From assembly GCA_021151665.1 (NCBI GenBank), contig JAGKWW010000043.1:1-23985 (forward strand): DNA of 23,985 bases, given 5' to 3'. Both the position numbers and the translations under genes were made by a program. The stretch is from Flavobacteriaceae bacterium (GTDB lineage Bacteria; Bacteroidota; Bacteroidia; Flavobacteriales; Flavobacteriaceae). Under the pieces are notes generated by a model, which saw only the letters and a program-made list of their open reading frames with translations, ran no database searches and was not told where the DNA came from. Positions 9,305-16,292 of the stretch are shown here, piece by piece; the stretch's first letter is position 1; every line of letters starts with the position of its first letter.

Positions 9305-9332
9305 ATATTTTGCTGAATAAGTTAACATTACT

Positions 9333-9340
9333 CAAATTTA
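9333..9340 (-). promoter_or_regulatory. -7 promoter box of the susC operon
   Basis: The minus strand reads TAAATTTG, an exact match to the Bacteroidota -7 consensus TAnnTTTG. Transcription would start near 9326, giving a leader of about 22 nt to the Met at 9304. A clear TTG at -33 is not seen; that interval is taken up by the palindrome at 9343-9358, which would fit an activator-dependent or repressed promoter. Confidence 0.6.
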
Positions 9341-9342
9341 AA

Positions 9343-9358
9343 ACTAAAACGTTTTAGT
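9343..9358. promoter_or_regulatory. 16-bp perfect palindrome, LacI-like operator in the susC promoter
   Basis: ACTAAAACGTTTTAGT is a perfect palindrome with the central AAACGTTT typical of LacI/GalR-family operators. It lies 2 bp upstream of the -7 box, within the -33/-7 spacer, where a bound protein would block or direct RNA polymerase. No LacI-family gene is in the window, so the ligand protein is either encoded elsewhere or is the adjacent LuxR-HTH regulator. Confidence 0.55.
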
Positions 9359-9467
9359 AGTAGACGTCTGTCTAATCACATCAGCACATCATTATGAAAA
9401 TAAATTTAATTAAATAATTGATAATCAAATGCTTAAAACAATAAAACATACATCGTTTATTGTTCGT

Positions 9468-9488
9468 TTGATGTAGTATTGATGTAGT
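9468..9488 (-). repeat. Two 10-bp direct repeats with 11-nt period upstream of susC
   Basis: TTGATGTAGT occurs at 9468-9477 and 9479-9488 (ACTACATCAA on the transcribed strand). The spacing is one helical turn, so both copies face the same side of the DNA, about 130 bp upstream of the -7 box. A shorter pair, CACATCA, sits at 9377-9383 and 9385-9391. Likely binding sites for the PUL regulator, by position only. Confidence 0.4.
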
Positions 9489-9535
9489 TTGTTATTAGCT
9501 TGAAAAAGAATAATTAAGAAAAATAACCCAAATTA

Positions 9536-12277
9536 TTAAATCGCTAACATGAACTTATAGAGATTTTCGTCTGATGCTAACCCTAATTTTTTTCTTAACC
9601 GGTAGCGGTGCAGCTCAACACCCCTAAAGGAAATATTCATCAGCGGGGCAATTTCTTTAGAGGATAAGTTCATTTTTAGGTAAATAGACAATTTAATGTC
9701 TTTGGGTGTGAGGTCCGGATATTTTAAGGTGAGGCGGTTCACAAATTCTTCATGCCCCTTAAAAAGATTTTTCTCAAAACTTTGCCACTCGTTTTTACTG
9801 ATTGACCCTGTCTTAATGATATTCCGGATGCTTTTTTTCAGCGTGGCTGTATCATGTTCCGTTTCAAGAACCTCCCGGATGCTTTCTATCATTTCACTGT
9901 GCTTTGCAATAGAAAGCGATTTCCCTGCAACTTCAGAAGCTTTGTACTGGACCTCTACCTCAAGGATGCTTTTTTCATGCTCCTGGCGCCGCGCCCGGTC
10001 TTCAGCTTCCAATTCAAGTTCAAGAAGCTGGCGCCTGTGTTTCAGTTCTTCTTCATGCAGCCTGATGCGCTGATTATATTTCATTTTGTTCCAGCGGTAG
10101 TATAGAAAGAAAACTGTCGCCACAAAAATTATATAAACCATTACCATCCACCATGAAAAATACCATGGGAAGGCTACGTAAAAACCAAAAGAAGCAATTT
10201 TGCGAAAACCTCTTCCATGGCTCATGTATACCTCGATGGTATTCGTACCATTACCCATATTATTAAGGGTTACAGAGCCGTCCTGCATCGGTATAAGCTT
10301 CCTGCCTGAAATACGGTAAAAAAGCCCGGGCCTCATGTACCCGAAATGGGAAGACACCACGTTTATCTCTAACGGGGTATTGTGCCTGATGCGGCCGCCT
10401 TCATCCAAAATCTTACCTTCATACAGCGCCTCGATACGTACATTACCGGATGGATTTCCTCTGTGGGGATCAAATATCAGAAAGCCATCATCAAGATTTA
10501 GGTAAAGTTTACCATGATCTTCAATACACCTTGTAAAATCAGGCAGTATGCGCCCATCATAGTATTTTGGCGGAATAGCCTCCCAAAAGAAATGGCCGGA
10601 CTTGTACGTAATGTAGTAAAGCAGGGAATTCCGTTTTATAATAAAAGTTGAATTGGTAACCTGTATGACATCTGAAATGCCAATAAACTCGTGTGAAAAC
10701 AAAGGATCGTTTTCAAGTTTTTTACTAATAGGGTTATACTGGTACCACTTTTGAGCAATAAAGAAATGTATCTCATTACCAAAACTTACAAGCTTAACGC
10801 TGTAATCATCATTAATATGACACTCACGTGTAACATTTCTTACTGATGTCACGTTGAAATCAGGGTCGAATTCAATGCGGTAAAGCCCTTTATAAATATC
10901 GGTGGCCCATAATTCGCCCATACGGTTCTGGGCGAGGTTGCGCACGGGCTTTGTGAGGCCGCTCAGCACCTTGTACCGTGAAAGATCGGATGGATCATAA
11001 TATACTGCAATCCCGGAATAATTGGCCTGGAAATAAGCTTTTTCGATTTTGCTGTACATGCAGTTCCAACCGCCATGAACATCAGACATCCGGCTATACA
11101 CTCCGCCCGATAAGCGATAGGTTCCGTCGTTATGACCAATGATATAATCCTGGCCCGCATTTGCAATATCCCATACCTGCCCCTGCGACTGCGGGAGACG
11201 TAGCAATTTTGAGCCCGTATAATCAAAAAGCCCGTGGTTTGTACCTAAAAGATAGCCGTTTTTGTACACAGCCATGGAATAAACGGAGCCAAGTTCGCCG
11301 GAATTGTCGGTAAGGATGCTGACGGGGGAGTTTACCTCTATGTGCGAAATGCCGTTATCAAGCCCAAGCCAGATATCATTTTCCCTGTCAAGGCCTATAG
11401 ACAGTACCGCATTATTACGCAATGCATTGCTCCTGTTGATATTGATAAAGCTCCCATCGGCCATATCTATAATGAATATTCCGCTGAGTGAGGTACCCAC
11501 AGCCAGCTTGTTTTTAGCGATGAGCTTCGCCGAAAGTATCCCGCTTGTCTTAAGCCGGGCATTGAGGCTATGCTCCCACGGAACAATACCTGTGGGAGTT
11601 GTTACATATATACCGTCATTTTTTGTAAAAGAGTAGATCTTTCCGCCATAGCCTTCCATGCCATGCAGCACCTTGTTCTTCAAAGCTTCCCACCCGGGTA
11701 CGGGACGGAACCCACCATCTGTCTTATAAAAGACTCCGTCCGAAACGGTAGCGGCATATATAGTCCCGCCGATCACGTAGCAGTAGGATACGAGAGACGG
11801 AAACCTAGACTTTGTTACGGTATCTCCTGACCACTCATACAATTCGTTGAAGGACTGAAAATAAACTGAGTTCCCTGCCCGGAATATCTTCCATATCTCT
11901 TCGTTTCCGGAAATTCCGGTAAAAAGTGTTTTGCCTCCCGAAACTGAATGATAATGCATACGCCCGCCGCGACGTTGCCAGTATCCAAATTCGCGGTACG
12001 AACCACAGTAAATGCGGTCGCCCTCGGCCATTACAGACCTGATGATTGTTTTTCCGGGAAGGGTATATTTCTCCCATCTTACCCCGTCATACCTTAAAAA
12101 ATAATGATTGTTGGCGAAATACATTGCATTGTCACTTCCCTGCACAACGCCCCATACCTGATTATCACCATTGTAGTCGTTCTTTGTAAAATTCTCGGTA
12201 AACGGCAAGAGGTCCTGCGCCTGTAAAAGCAGCGGAAAGAAAAACACCAGGCTTATAATAACCTTCAGATAACGCAT
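9536..12277 (-). CDS. Membrane-spanning propeller / triple-tyrosine sensor with LuxR-type HTH, PUL regulator
   Basis: 913 residues. A signal peptide (MRYLKVIISLVFFFPLLLQAQ region) is followed by a periplasmic beta-propeller built of regulator-propeller repeats (about 25-600; for example NDIWLGLDNGISHI). A Y_Y_Y-like domain follows (about 610-690), then one transmembrane helix (about 699-722, very rich in W/F/Y/V/I), a charged coiled coil (about 728-790) and a C-terminal LuxR/GerE-like HTH (about 855-905; LTPKDIKLSIYLKMNLSSKE, then IAPLMNISFRGVELHRYRLR). The architecture resembles hybrid two-component PUL sensors but has no histidine kinase or receiver domain, so it should signal directly from periplasm to DNA. 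It sits directly upstream of susC in the same direction (207 bp gap) and most likely senses an oligosaccharide of the PUL substrate. Domain calls are strong; the ligand is unknown. Confidence 0.9.
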   Translation of the reverse strand: MRYLKVIISLVFFFPLLLQAQDLLPFTENFTKNDYNGDNQVWGVVQGSDNAMYFANNHYFLRYDGVRWEKYTLPGKTIIRSVMAEGDRIYCGSYREFGYWQRRGGRMHYHSVSGGKTLFTGISGNEEIWKIFRAGNSVYFQSFNELYEWSGDTVTKSRFPSLVSYCYVIGGTIYAATVSDGVFYKTDGGFRPVPGWEALKNKVLHGMEGYGGKIYSFTKNDGIYVTTPTGIVPWEHSLNARLKTSGILSAKLIAKNKLAVGTSLSGIFIIDMADGSFININRSNALRNNAVLSIGLDRENDIWLGLDNGISHIEVNSPVSILTDNSGELGSVYSMAVYKNGYLLGTNHGLFDYTGSKLLRLPQSQGQVWDIANAGQDYIIGHNDGTYRLSGGVYSRMSDVHGGWNCMYSKIEKAYFQANYSGIAVYYDPSDLSRYKVLSGLTKPVRNLAQNRMGELWATDIYKGLYRIEFDPDFNVTSVRNVTRECHINDDYSVKLVSFGNEIHFFIAQKWYQYNPISKKLENDPLFSHEFIGISDVIQVTNSTFIIKRNSLLYYITYKSGHFFWEAIPPKYYDGRILPDFTRCIEDHGKLYLNLDDGFLIFDPHRGNPSGNVRIEALYEGKILDEGGRIRHNTPLEINVVSSHFGYMRPGLFYRISGRKLIPMQDGSVTLNNMGNGTNTIEVYMSHGRGFRKIASFGFYVAFPWYFSWWMVMVYIIFVATVFFLYYRWNKMKYNQRIRLHEEELKHRRQLLELELEAEDRARRQEHEKSILEVEVQYKASEVAGKSLSIAKHSEMIESIREVLETEHDTATLKKSIRNIIKTGSISKNEWQSFEKNLFKGHEEFVNRLTLKYPDLTPKDIKLSIYLKMNLSSKEIAPLMNISFRGVELHRYRLRKKLGLASDENLYKFMLAI

Positions 12278-12293
12278 GGAATGATACTTTGCC

Positions 12294-12301
12294 CAAAAAT
12301 A
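12294..12301 (-). promoter_or_regulatory. Putative -7 box of the regulator gene
   Basis: The minus strand reads TATTTTTG (TAnnTTTG). It is 16 bp upstream of the ATG at 12277, so the mRNA leader would be only about 10 nt. No convincing -33 TTG is present. Confidence 0.4.
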
Positions 12302-12326
12302 ATAAAGTTCACGGGCATTACGGTAA

Positions 12327-12369
12327 ATAAAAATGCCTCCGAATAATGTTGTACTTGTCCGGAGGCATT
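12327..12369 (-). terminator. Intrinsic terminator of the oxidoreductase gene
   Basis: A perfect 10-bp stem (12332-12341 with 12360-12369, AATGCCTCCG/CGGAGGCATT) with an 18-nt loop, followed on the minus strand by TTTATTTA. It lies 22 bp past the stop of the gene at 12392 and insulates the PUL regulator from it. Confidence 0.8.
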
Positions 12370-12391
12370 AAATTATATTCAGGGGGCATAT

Positions 12392-13594
12392 TTATTTTTC
12401 GGAAACATAGCCCAACAGGTATTTAAACCTGGGGGCCAGTTTACCCTCTTTAGCAATACACGCACGATCGAGTATACCATCTTTATCATTATTAAAGAAA
12501 GCCGGGATAACATGCTCCAGGAACATCGTCCCGAAACCGTCGCTGGCGTCCTTTGGCAATTCACAAGGCAGGTTATCTACAGCCATTACAACGATAGCAG
12601 CGGGGTGAAACATATCGGCCTCAGTACCGGTGTTTGGCAAATAGCCATAAAAAGGGTCGGCAATAGTTGACGAACGAAGCGTGCAGGCTACCGGGCCGTC
12701 TACATCACAAGATATATCTGCCACAACTTTTATTTTGTTATCGGGAGCTGCAAGCATTTCGCGTGTAAGTATGGCCGGAGAACCATTGCCAAAGAAATGG
12801 CCGGCCATAAAAATATCTGCTACCTTGGTAAACTTTTCAAAATCTGAAACATACTCCCCCGGATGGTTGTAAAAATCCTGGTTATCCCGCATTTCGCCGT
12901 CCTTCCTCCGGTTGTAATCCAATACATCTATTTGCGTATATACAGGTTCTGTATAAATCTTATTAAGGAAATCGCTTGCAGATACCTCCTTAATCCTCAT
13001 AGCATCAAGAATCTCTTTTGCTCCCATGCCCACTTTGCCTTTACCGGTAAGCACTATTTTGAGGGGCGGCATGATGATGCGCCTCAACTTTGACACCAGT
13101 GCTTCTTTATCCGGCAGCGATTCTGCTTTTGGTAGGTCAAATAAGTCGTATTTATGGCCAAAAGCCCTGAAACCGTTGTAGGCGCCAACGATACCGGCAT
13201 ACCTGCCAAAGCCTATAAGCCTGCGGAAAGATTTGTCAACTATCGTTTCATGGTCGTATAAAGTAATTCCCTTATCGATAACTGCCTGTAGCAGCTTTTG
13301 ATTGTAGGGTTGTTTTTTAATAGTATGCGAAAAAAAGAAATACGACTTCCCCGGAAGCAGTGCATCCACCGGGATTTCCTTCACCCCGATCAGTACATCG
13401 CAATCGCTCATATCAGACGCCATTTCGAAGCCGAGCGCCTCATACTGGTCATCCGGATAAATTCGGATATCAGAGCATTCAACTTTAACTTCTGCCTGGG
13501 GATGCTGTTTTGTGAGCAGTTGAAGATTTCTCGGGCTGAGCACTACCCTCCTGTCCGGCGGGTTTTTTCTTTCTTTGATTATTCCGAATTTCAT
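12392..13594 (-). CDS. NAD(P)-dependent oxidoreductase, lysine-ketoglutarate reductase / alanine dehydrogenase-like
   Basis: 400 residues, cytosolic, no signal peptide. The N-terminal AlaDh/PNT-type domain starts MKFGIIKERKNPPDRRVVLSP and contains SHTIKKQPYNQKLLQ and LYDHETIVD. These resemble the lysine-ketoglutarate reductase (saccharopine dehydrogenase) half of the family more than true alanine dehydrogenase. The Rossmann segment is at about 180-190: VLTGKGKVGMGA, a GxGxxGxGA-type nucleotide loop. A later VADISCDVDGP motif is also typical of saccharopine/LOR-type enzymes. It would bind NAD(P)(H) and act on an amino acid/2-oxo acid pair, but the substrate cannot be read from sequence. It is monocistronic: a terminator follows, and the divergent tmRNA gene lies 164 bp upstream. 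Family confident, exact reaction uncertain. Confidence 0.8.
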   Translation of the reverse strand: MKFGIIKERKNPPDRRVVLSPRNLQLLTKQHPQAEVKVECSDIRIYPDDQYEALGFEMASDMSDCDVLIGVKEIPVDALLPGKSYFFFSHTIKKQPYNQKLLQAVIDKGITLYDHETIVDKSFRRLIGFGRYAGIVGAYNGFRAFGHKYDLFDLPKAESLPDKEALVSKLRRIIMPPLKIVLTGKGKVGMGAKEILDAMRIKEVSASDFLNKIYTEPVYTQIDVLDYNRRKDGEMRDNQDFYNHPGEYVSDFEKFTKVADIFMAGHFFGNGSPAILTREMLAAPDNKIKVVADISCDVDGPVACTLRSSTIADPFYGYLPNTGTEADMFHPAAIVVMAVDNLPCELPKDASDGFGTMFLEHVIPAFFNNDKDGILDRACIAKEGKLAPRFKYLLGYVSEK

Positions 13595-13740
13595 TCCTGG
13601 AATAGTTTGGTATTAAAATTATTAAATTGACAAAAGGTAGAAGCCTATACTGTCAAAAAACGAATTTAATCGAAAATTCTGTTGCCAAATATAACATAAA
13701 CCACAGGTTACTGCAATTTTTATAACTCAATAATTTTTTC

Positions 13741-13748
13741 TAACTTTG
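13741..13748 (+). promoter_or_regulatory. -7 promoter box of ssrA
   Basis: TAACTTTG matches TAnnTTTG exactly and ends 10 nt before the mature 5' end of tmRNA (13759). The flanking region 13690-13740 is very AT-rich; no clear TTG -33 element is seen. Confidence 0.6.
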
Positions 13749-13758
13749 CTGTCTTACT

Positions 13759-14153
13759 GGGGTCGACTGGTTTTGACAGCAGGCTGATGTGAACAGTAAG
13801 CACGCCGGGAAGTGGGGCGGTTCCCGTATATCATTGCCCCGAACATTTAAACGGCGAAAATAACTACGCTCTTGCTGCTTAATTCTGAACTATAGTAAGA
13901 TAAAGCCACGTCCCTGCCAGGCAGGGAAGCGGGATTCTCCTGAAAAGCCCCGGTATGCGGCGTTTCGCATAGGAGAACCGTAAATGTATACCTGGATGCT
14001 TTTTTGCTCTGCGGAGGCATCGAGACTTAAGGAGCTAAGTAATGTGTGGCAGTTTCCGGCCTTGCACATTATCGAAAACCCAATCGGAAACTAAGCGTGT
14101 AGAAAGCTCTTCGCTTCCCTGTTTGGACCCGGGTTCGATTCCCGGCGATTCCA
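13759..14153 (+). ncRNA. ssrA: tmRNA (transfer-messenger RNA)
   Basis: A one-piece tmRNA of 395 nt that rescues ribosomes stalled on broken mRNAs. The 5' GGGGTCG (13759-13765) pairs over 7 bp (two G-U) with CGATTCC at 14146-14152, forming the acceptor stem; the discriminator is A14153. The 3' part has a T-arm with GGGTTCGATTCCC (14131-14143). The next genomic bases are CGA, not CCA, so the CCA end must be added after transcription. The tag reading frame is at 13853-13882 and encodes GENNYALAA, the usual Bacteroidota form. A TAnnTTTG promoter box precedes and an intrinsic terminator follows. Pseudoknots between the tag and the 3' arm are expected but were not modelled. Confidence 0.96.
13853..13882 (+). 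other. tmRNA tag-peptide reading frame (GENNYALAA)
   Basis: Nine codons GGC GAA AAT AAC TAC GCT CTT GCT GCT followed by TAA. The hydrophobic ALAA end is the degradation signal recognised by ClpXP-type proteases. The resume codon is Gly or, if the tag is longer, just upstream. Confidence 0.9.
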
Positions 14154-14219
14154 CGAAGACGGTTTAAGGCACACTTTTCAAAGTTACCAAAAACACACAA
14201 AACGTCTCGAAAAGCCTTT

Positions 14220-14255
14220 AAAGCCTGCAAATTTTACGATTTGCAGGCTTTTTGA
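14220..14255 (+). terminator. Intrinsic terminator of ssrA
   Basis: A perfect 12-bp stem (14220-14231 with 14240-14251, AAAGCCTGCAAA/TTTGCAGGCTTT) with an 8-nt loop, followed by TTTGATTTTC. It is 67 bp past the mature tmRNA end. Confidence 0.85.
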
Positions 14256-14295
14256 TTTTCCCTGCAACTTGCAAAATTGTTCAAAGTGCACAAAG

Positions 14296-14358
14296 TTTTT
14301 GTGGCAATTTCGTGGCAGTTTTAAACTAAAAAAAACTGTCATGAAATTGCCGTAAAAA
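14296..14358. repeat. 27-bp stem hairpin made of four related 11-mers
   Basis: The arms 14296-14322 and 14332-14358 pair over 27 positions, four of them G-U in RNA, around a 9-nt loop. Each arm is itself a tandem of 10-11-bp units: GTGGCAATTT (14301) and GTGGCAGTTT (14312) in one direction, and reverse-complement relatives ATGACAGTTT and ACGGCAATTT in the other. It is too long and too A-rich at the loop for an ordinary terminator and follows the ssrA terminator. Function unknown; recombinase or other protein sites, or a structured RNA, are possible. Confidence 0.6.
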
Positions 14359-14457
14359 AAGATGCTAAATCACTGTATTACAACATGTAAACTGGCCGTA
14401 CATCTTGACTGGAGAACGACATAATTCTATATTTATTAATGCTTAAAAAAGTGAATT

Positions 14458-14634
14458 ATGTTAGACAAGCTTCGGATTGAAATTCTTCTTGAAGTCATTA
14501 CAAAAAAAATCAGACTCAAGATTCATCTACTTGCGGGTTATCGTCGACGGTATGCCGAGAGAAACCTCGCCATATCAATTGCCACGGAGCCTGTTTTCTC
14601 CGTGCCTGGCAAAGGGAATACGATCCTGACCTAA
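14458..14634 (+). CDS. Small hypothetical ORF, doubtful
   Basis: 58 codons, ATG to TAA, starting MLDKLRIEILLEVI, with a basic centre (GYRRRYAERN). No family is recognised and no clear ribosome-binding site or TAnnTTTG box precedes it. It may be chance or a fragment of a lost gene in the tmRNA-adjacent gap. Confidence 0.2.
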   Translation: MLDKLRIEILLEVITKKIRLKIHLLAGYRRRYAERNLAISIATEPVFSVPGKGNTILT

Positions 14635-14697
14635 CAGTGAATTTACTTTTAAACCAACTCCTGTCAATAATTCAGGAATCATAATGTCCCCCACATC

Positions 14698-15462
14698 CTA
14701 TTTTACATTCCTGAGCGCTTTCACTTCTTCGCGTAAACCTACAAGCAATTCACGTATGCTTCGCATATCTGTAGCATCAGGCTCGGATTCTTTTGAGGTG
14801 AGGCTTCCGGCAAATTCCCAGATTTCAAGTATATCAGAAAGCTTAACCGTATACGGTTCATAAAAAGTATTGTCCGAACTGAGTACAAGCGTATTTTTAC
14901 CTATTTGGCTGAGCCTTTTGTAAACAATGCCATCATCCCTCATCAGAAAAACATATGTCCTGCCGCTGCGGATCTCCCCAAGGTTTTCAATATAGCGGCC
15001 TACCACAAAAGAGCCGTCTTTGTGGGGCGGCATGGAATCCCCATCTATAGGAAAGGTCCTGTGCTTGCCTTCAGTAAGATATGGCAGGGATATATGCCCC
15101 AGCCCTTCGATGAATTCCGGGTCGCTATAACCGTGCAGGTACCCCGCTTTAGCCTTATGGGGAATTATCTCAATGATGTTATCACCCTGCCGATCTACCA
15201 TTATAGGCAAAAGGATACGGTTGCCATCGAGTTTCAGCAATCCGTCCATATCTATCTTCCGCAGGTCAACTCCCAGCAGCAGGTCAATGCTCACCTTAAA
15301 GTAATGTGCGATACGCTTAAGTATATCATAGGGGGCTTCCGAAGTCCCAGACTCGTACTTGACATACCTGGCACGCGTGATTAGAAGCTCTTCAGCGAGC
15401 TTTTCTTGTGAAATGTTCTTTTGGAGCCTTAGATACCTGATATTGTCGGAAAAGAGAGACAT
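14698..15462 (-). CDS. XRE-family repressor with S24 (LexA-like) self-cleavage domain
   Basis: I chose Met at 15462 (254 residues, MSLFSDN), because a Met ten codons upstream would place its start inside the operator. The N-terminal HTH (about 5-60; LRLQKNISQEKLAEELLI and RARYVKYESG) is a Cro/CI-type DNA-binding fold. The C-terminal S24 domain has Ser143 in IDGDSMPP and Lys182 in VYKRL, a Ser-Lys dyad with 39-residue spacing, close to LexA. Ala106-Gly107 in KAKAGYL is the expected autocleavage bond. RecA-filament-stimulated cleavage would lift repression after DNA damage. It is divergent from imuA-imuB-dnaE2, which it very likely controls, and from the position of the palindrome it should also repress itself. 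A short charged tail ends the protein. Confidence 0.9.
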   Translation of the reverse strand: MSLFSDNIRYLRLQKNISQEKLAEELLITRARYVKYESGTSEAPYDILKRIAHYFKVSIDLLLGVDLRKIDMDGLLKLDGNRILLPIMVDRQGDNIIEIIPHKAKAGYLHGYSDPEFIEGLGHISLPYLTEGKHRTFPIDGDSMPPHKDGSFVVGRYIENLGEIRSGRTYVFLMRDDGIVYKRLSQIGKNTLVLSSDNTFYEPYTVKLSDILEIWEFAGSLTSKESEPDATDMRSIRELLVGLREEVKALRNVK

Positions 15463-15471
15463 AAGCGAAAT

Positions 15472-15488
15472 TGTTACTATTTGTAACA
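15472..15488. promoter_or_regulatory. Palindromic operator of the XRE-S24 repressor (site 1)
   Basis: TGTTAC-TATTT-GTAACA, perfect 6-bp arms with a 5-bp spacer, 10 bp upstream of the repressor start codon. It covers the predicted transcription start of the repressor gene (box at 15490-15497), as expected for autorepression. Confidence 0.65.
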
Positions 15489-15489
15489 G

Positions 15490-15497
15490 CAAATATA
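15490..15497 (-). promoter_or_regulatory. -7 box of the XRE-S24 repressor gene
   Basis: The minus strand reads TATATTTG, an exact TAnnTTTG match. Transcription would start near 15484, inside operator site 1. Confidence 0.55.
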
Positions 15498-15504
15498 TTA
15501 TTTT

Positions 15505-15513
15505 TTGTTACAA
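15505..15513. promoter_or_regulatory. Second TTGTTAC operator-like site facing imuA
   Basis: TTGTTACAA repeats the TTGTTAC half-site of the palindrome at 15472-15488 and is itself symmetric around one base. It lies 7 bp upstream of the imuA -7 box, so binding would block the imu promoter. Confidence 0.5.
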
Positions 15514-15520
15514 TCTGGTC

Positions 15521-15528
15521 TAATTTTG
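15521..15528 (+). promoter_or_regulatory. -7 box of the imuA-imuB-dnaE2 operon
   Basis: TAATTTTG matches TAnnTTTG; start near 15534, leader of about 24 nt to the ATG at 15558. No clear -33 TTG at normal spacing. Confidence 0.55.
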
Positions 15529-15557
15529 TTGTTTCCTCAAACATCCAAACCGAAAAC

Positions 15558-16292
15558 ATGGAACCCGCGGCTGATAAAATAGCATTAGTAAAGCAATGGC
15601 AGGCAAAGATAAATGCCATGCAGGGGCTTGGGAAAATCTCCCGGGATTCTGCTGGTGCAGGTTTTGCCCCTTTTGCTGGTGCTTTTCCCGGGAATACCTT
15701 TCCCACGGGGGCTATTCATGAATTCATCAGCTATGAACCGGCAAGTGCAGCGGCTACAAGTGGCTTTATCAGCGCAACGACGGGCAAATTGATGAGGGAA
15801 GGTGGGATTTGCCTGTGGGTAGCGGGCGAAAGGAAAGTATTCCCTTTCGGGCTGAAGTATTTTGGGTTGGCGCCGGACCGTGTGGTCTTCATTAATGCGC
15901 CGCGCCCCAAGGAAGCCCTTTGGATCATTGAGGAGGCGCTGAAATGCGAAGCGATTACCGCCGTTATTGGGGAAGTAAAGGAACTGGGCTTCAGCGATTC
16001 CAAGCGCCTGCAGCTGGCTGTAGAGCGCAGCGGGGTGACAGGACTGATCCACCGCTACCGCCCGGTGGCTGAAAATGCCGTTGCCTGTACTACACGCTGG
16101 AAGATAAGACCGCTATCTGGCTTTTCAGAAGACGGCCTGCCCGGCGTTGGCTACCCTCGCTGGGATGTGCAATTAGAAAAGGTACGCAATGGCAGGCCGC
16201 ATACCTGGCAGGTATGCTGGTCGGCTAATGGCTTTACACCGCTTGCTGATGCGGATAGTATCACCACCCTTAACGAACGCCATACCGGATAA
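15558..16292 (+). CDS. imuA: ImuA, RecA/SulA-like mutasome accessory protein
   Basis: 244 residues from ATG 15558 (MEPAADKIALVKQW). Earlier in-frame starts fall within the operator/promoter region and were rejected. The protein resembles the RecA-like ImuA family: a HEFISYEPASAAATSGFISA segment where RecA has its P-loop region, GGICLWVAGERKVFPFGL, APDRVVFINAP and EEALKCEAITAVIGEVKEL. A canonical Walker A GxxxxGKT is absent, which is normal for the family. ImuA acts in damage-induced mutagenic translesion synthesis with ImuB and DnaE2. The stop overlaps the imuB start by one base (TAATG), showing tight translational coupling. The identification rests on both weak family likeness and a textbook gene order. 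Confidence 0.87.
   Translation: MEPAADKIALVKQWQAKINAMQGLGKISRDSAGAGFAPFAGAFPGNTFPTGAIHEFISYEPASAAATSGFISATTGKLMREGGICLWVAGERKVFPFGLKYFGLAPDRVVFINAPRPKEALWIIEEALKCEAITAVIGEVKELGFSDSKRLQLAVERSGVTGLIHRYRPVAENAVACTTRWKIRPLSGFSEDGLPGVGYPRWDVQLEKVRNGRPHTWQVCWSANGFTPLADADSITTLNERHTG

Larger units (their letters stand above)
14160..14697. other. Gene-poor stretch between tmRNA and the XRE-S24 repressor
   Basis: About 540 bp with no confident gene. It holds the tmRNA terminator (14220-14255), a long imperfect inverted repeat (14296-14358), a weak 58-codon ORF (14458-14634) and a short CACGGAG/CTCCGTG hairpin (14582-14603). tmRNA 3' ends are frequent integration sites, so this could be a scar of a lost element; no integrase gene is visible. 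Confidence 0.5.

Noticed and set aside
14184..14342. Minus-strand ORF of 52 codons starting MTVFFSLKLPRN
   Set aside because: It runs through the ssrA terminator stem and one arm of the long hairpin, has no promoter or recognised family, and is best explained by chance.
15471..15557. Longer N-terminus for imuA from a start at 15471
   Set aside because: That extension covers the operator sites and the -7 box; translation from ATG 15558 fits the promoter and the family.
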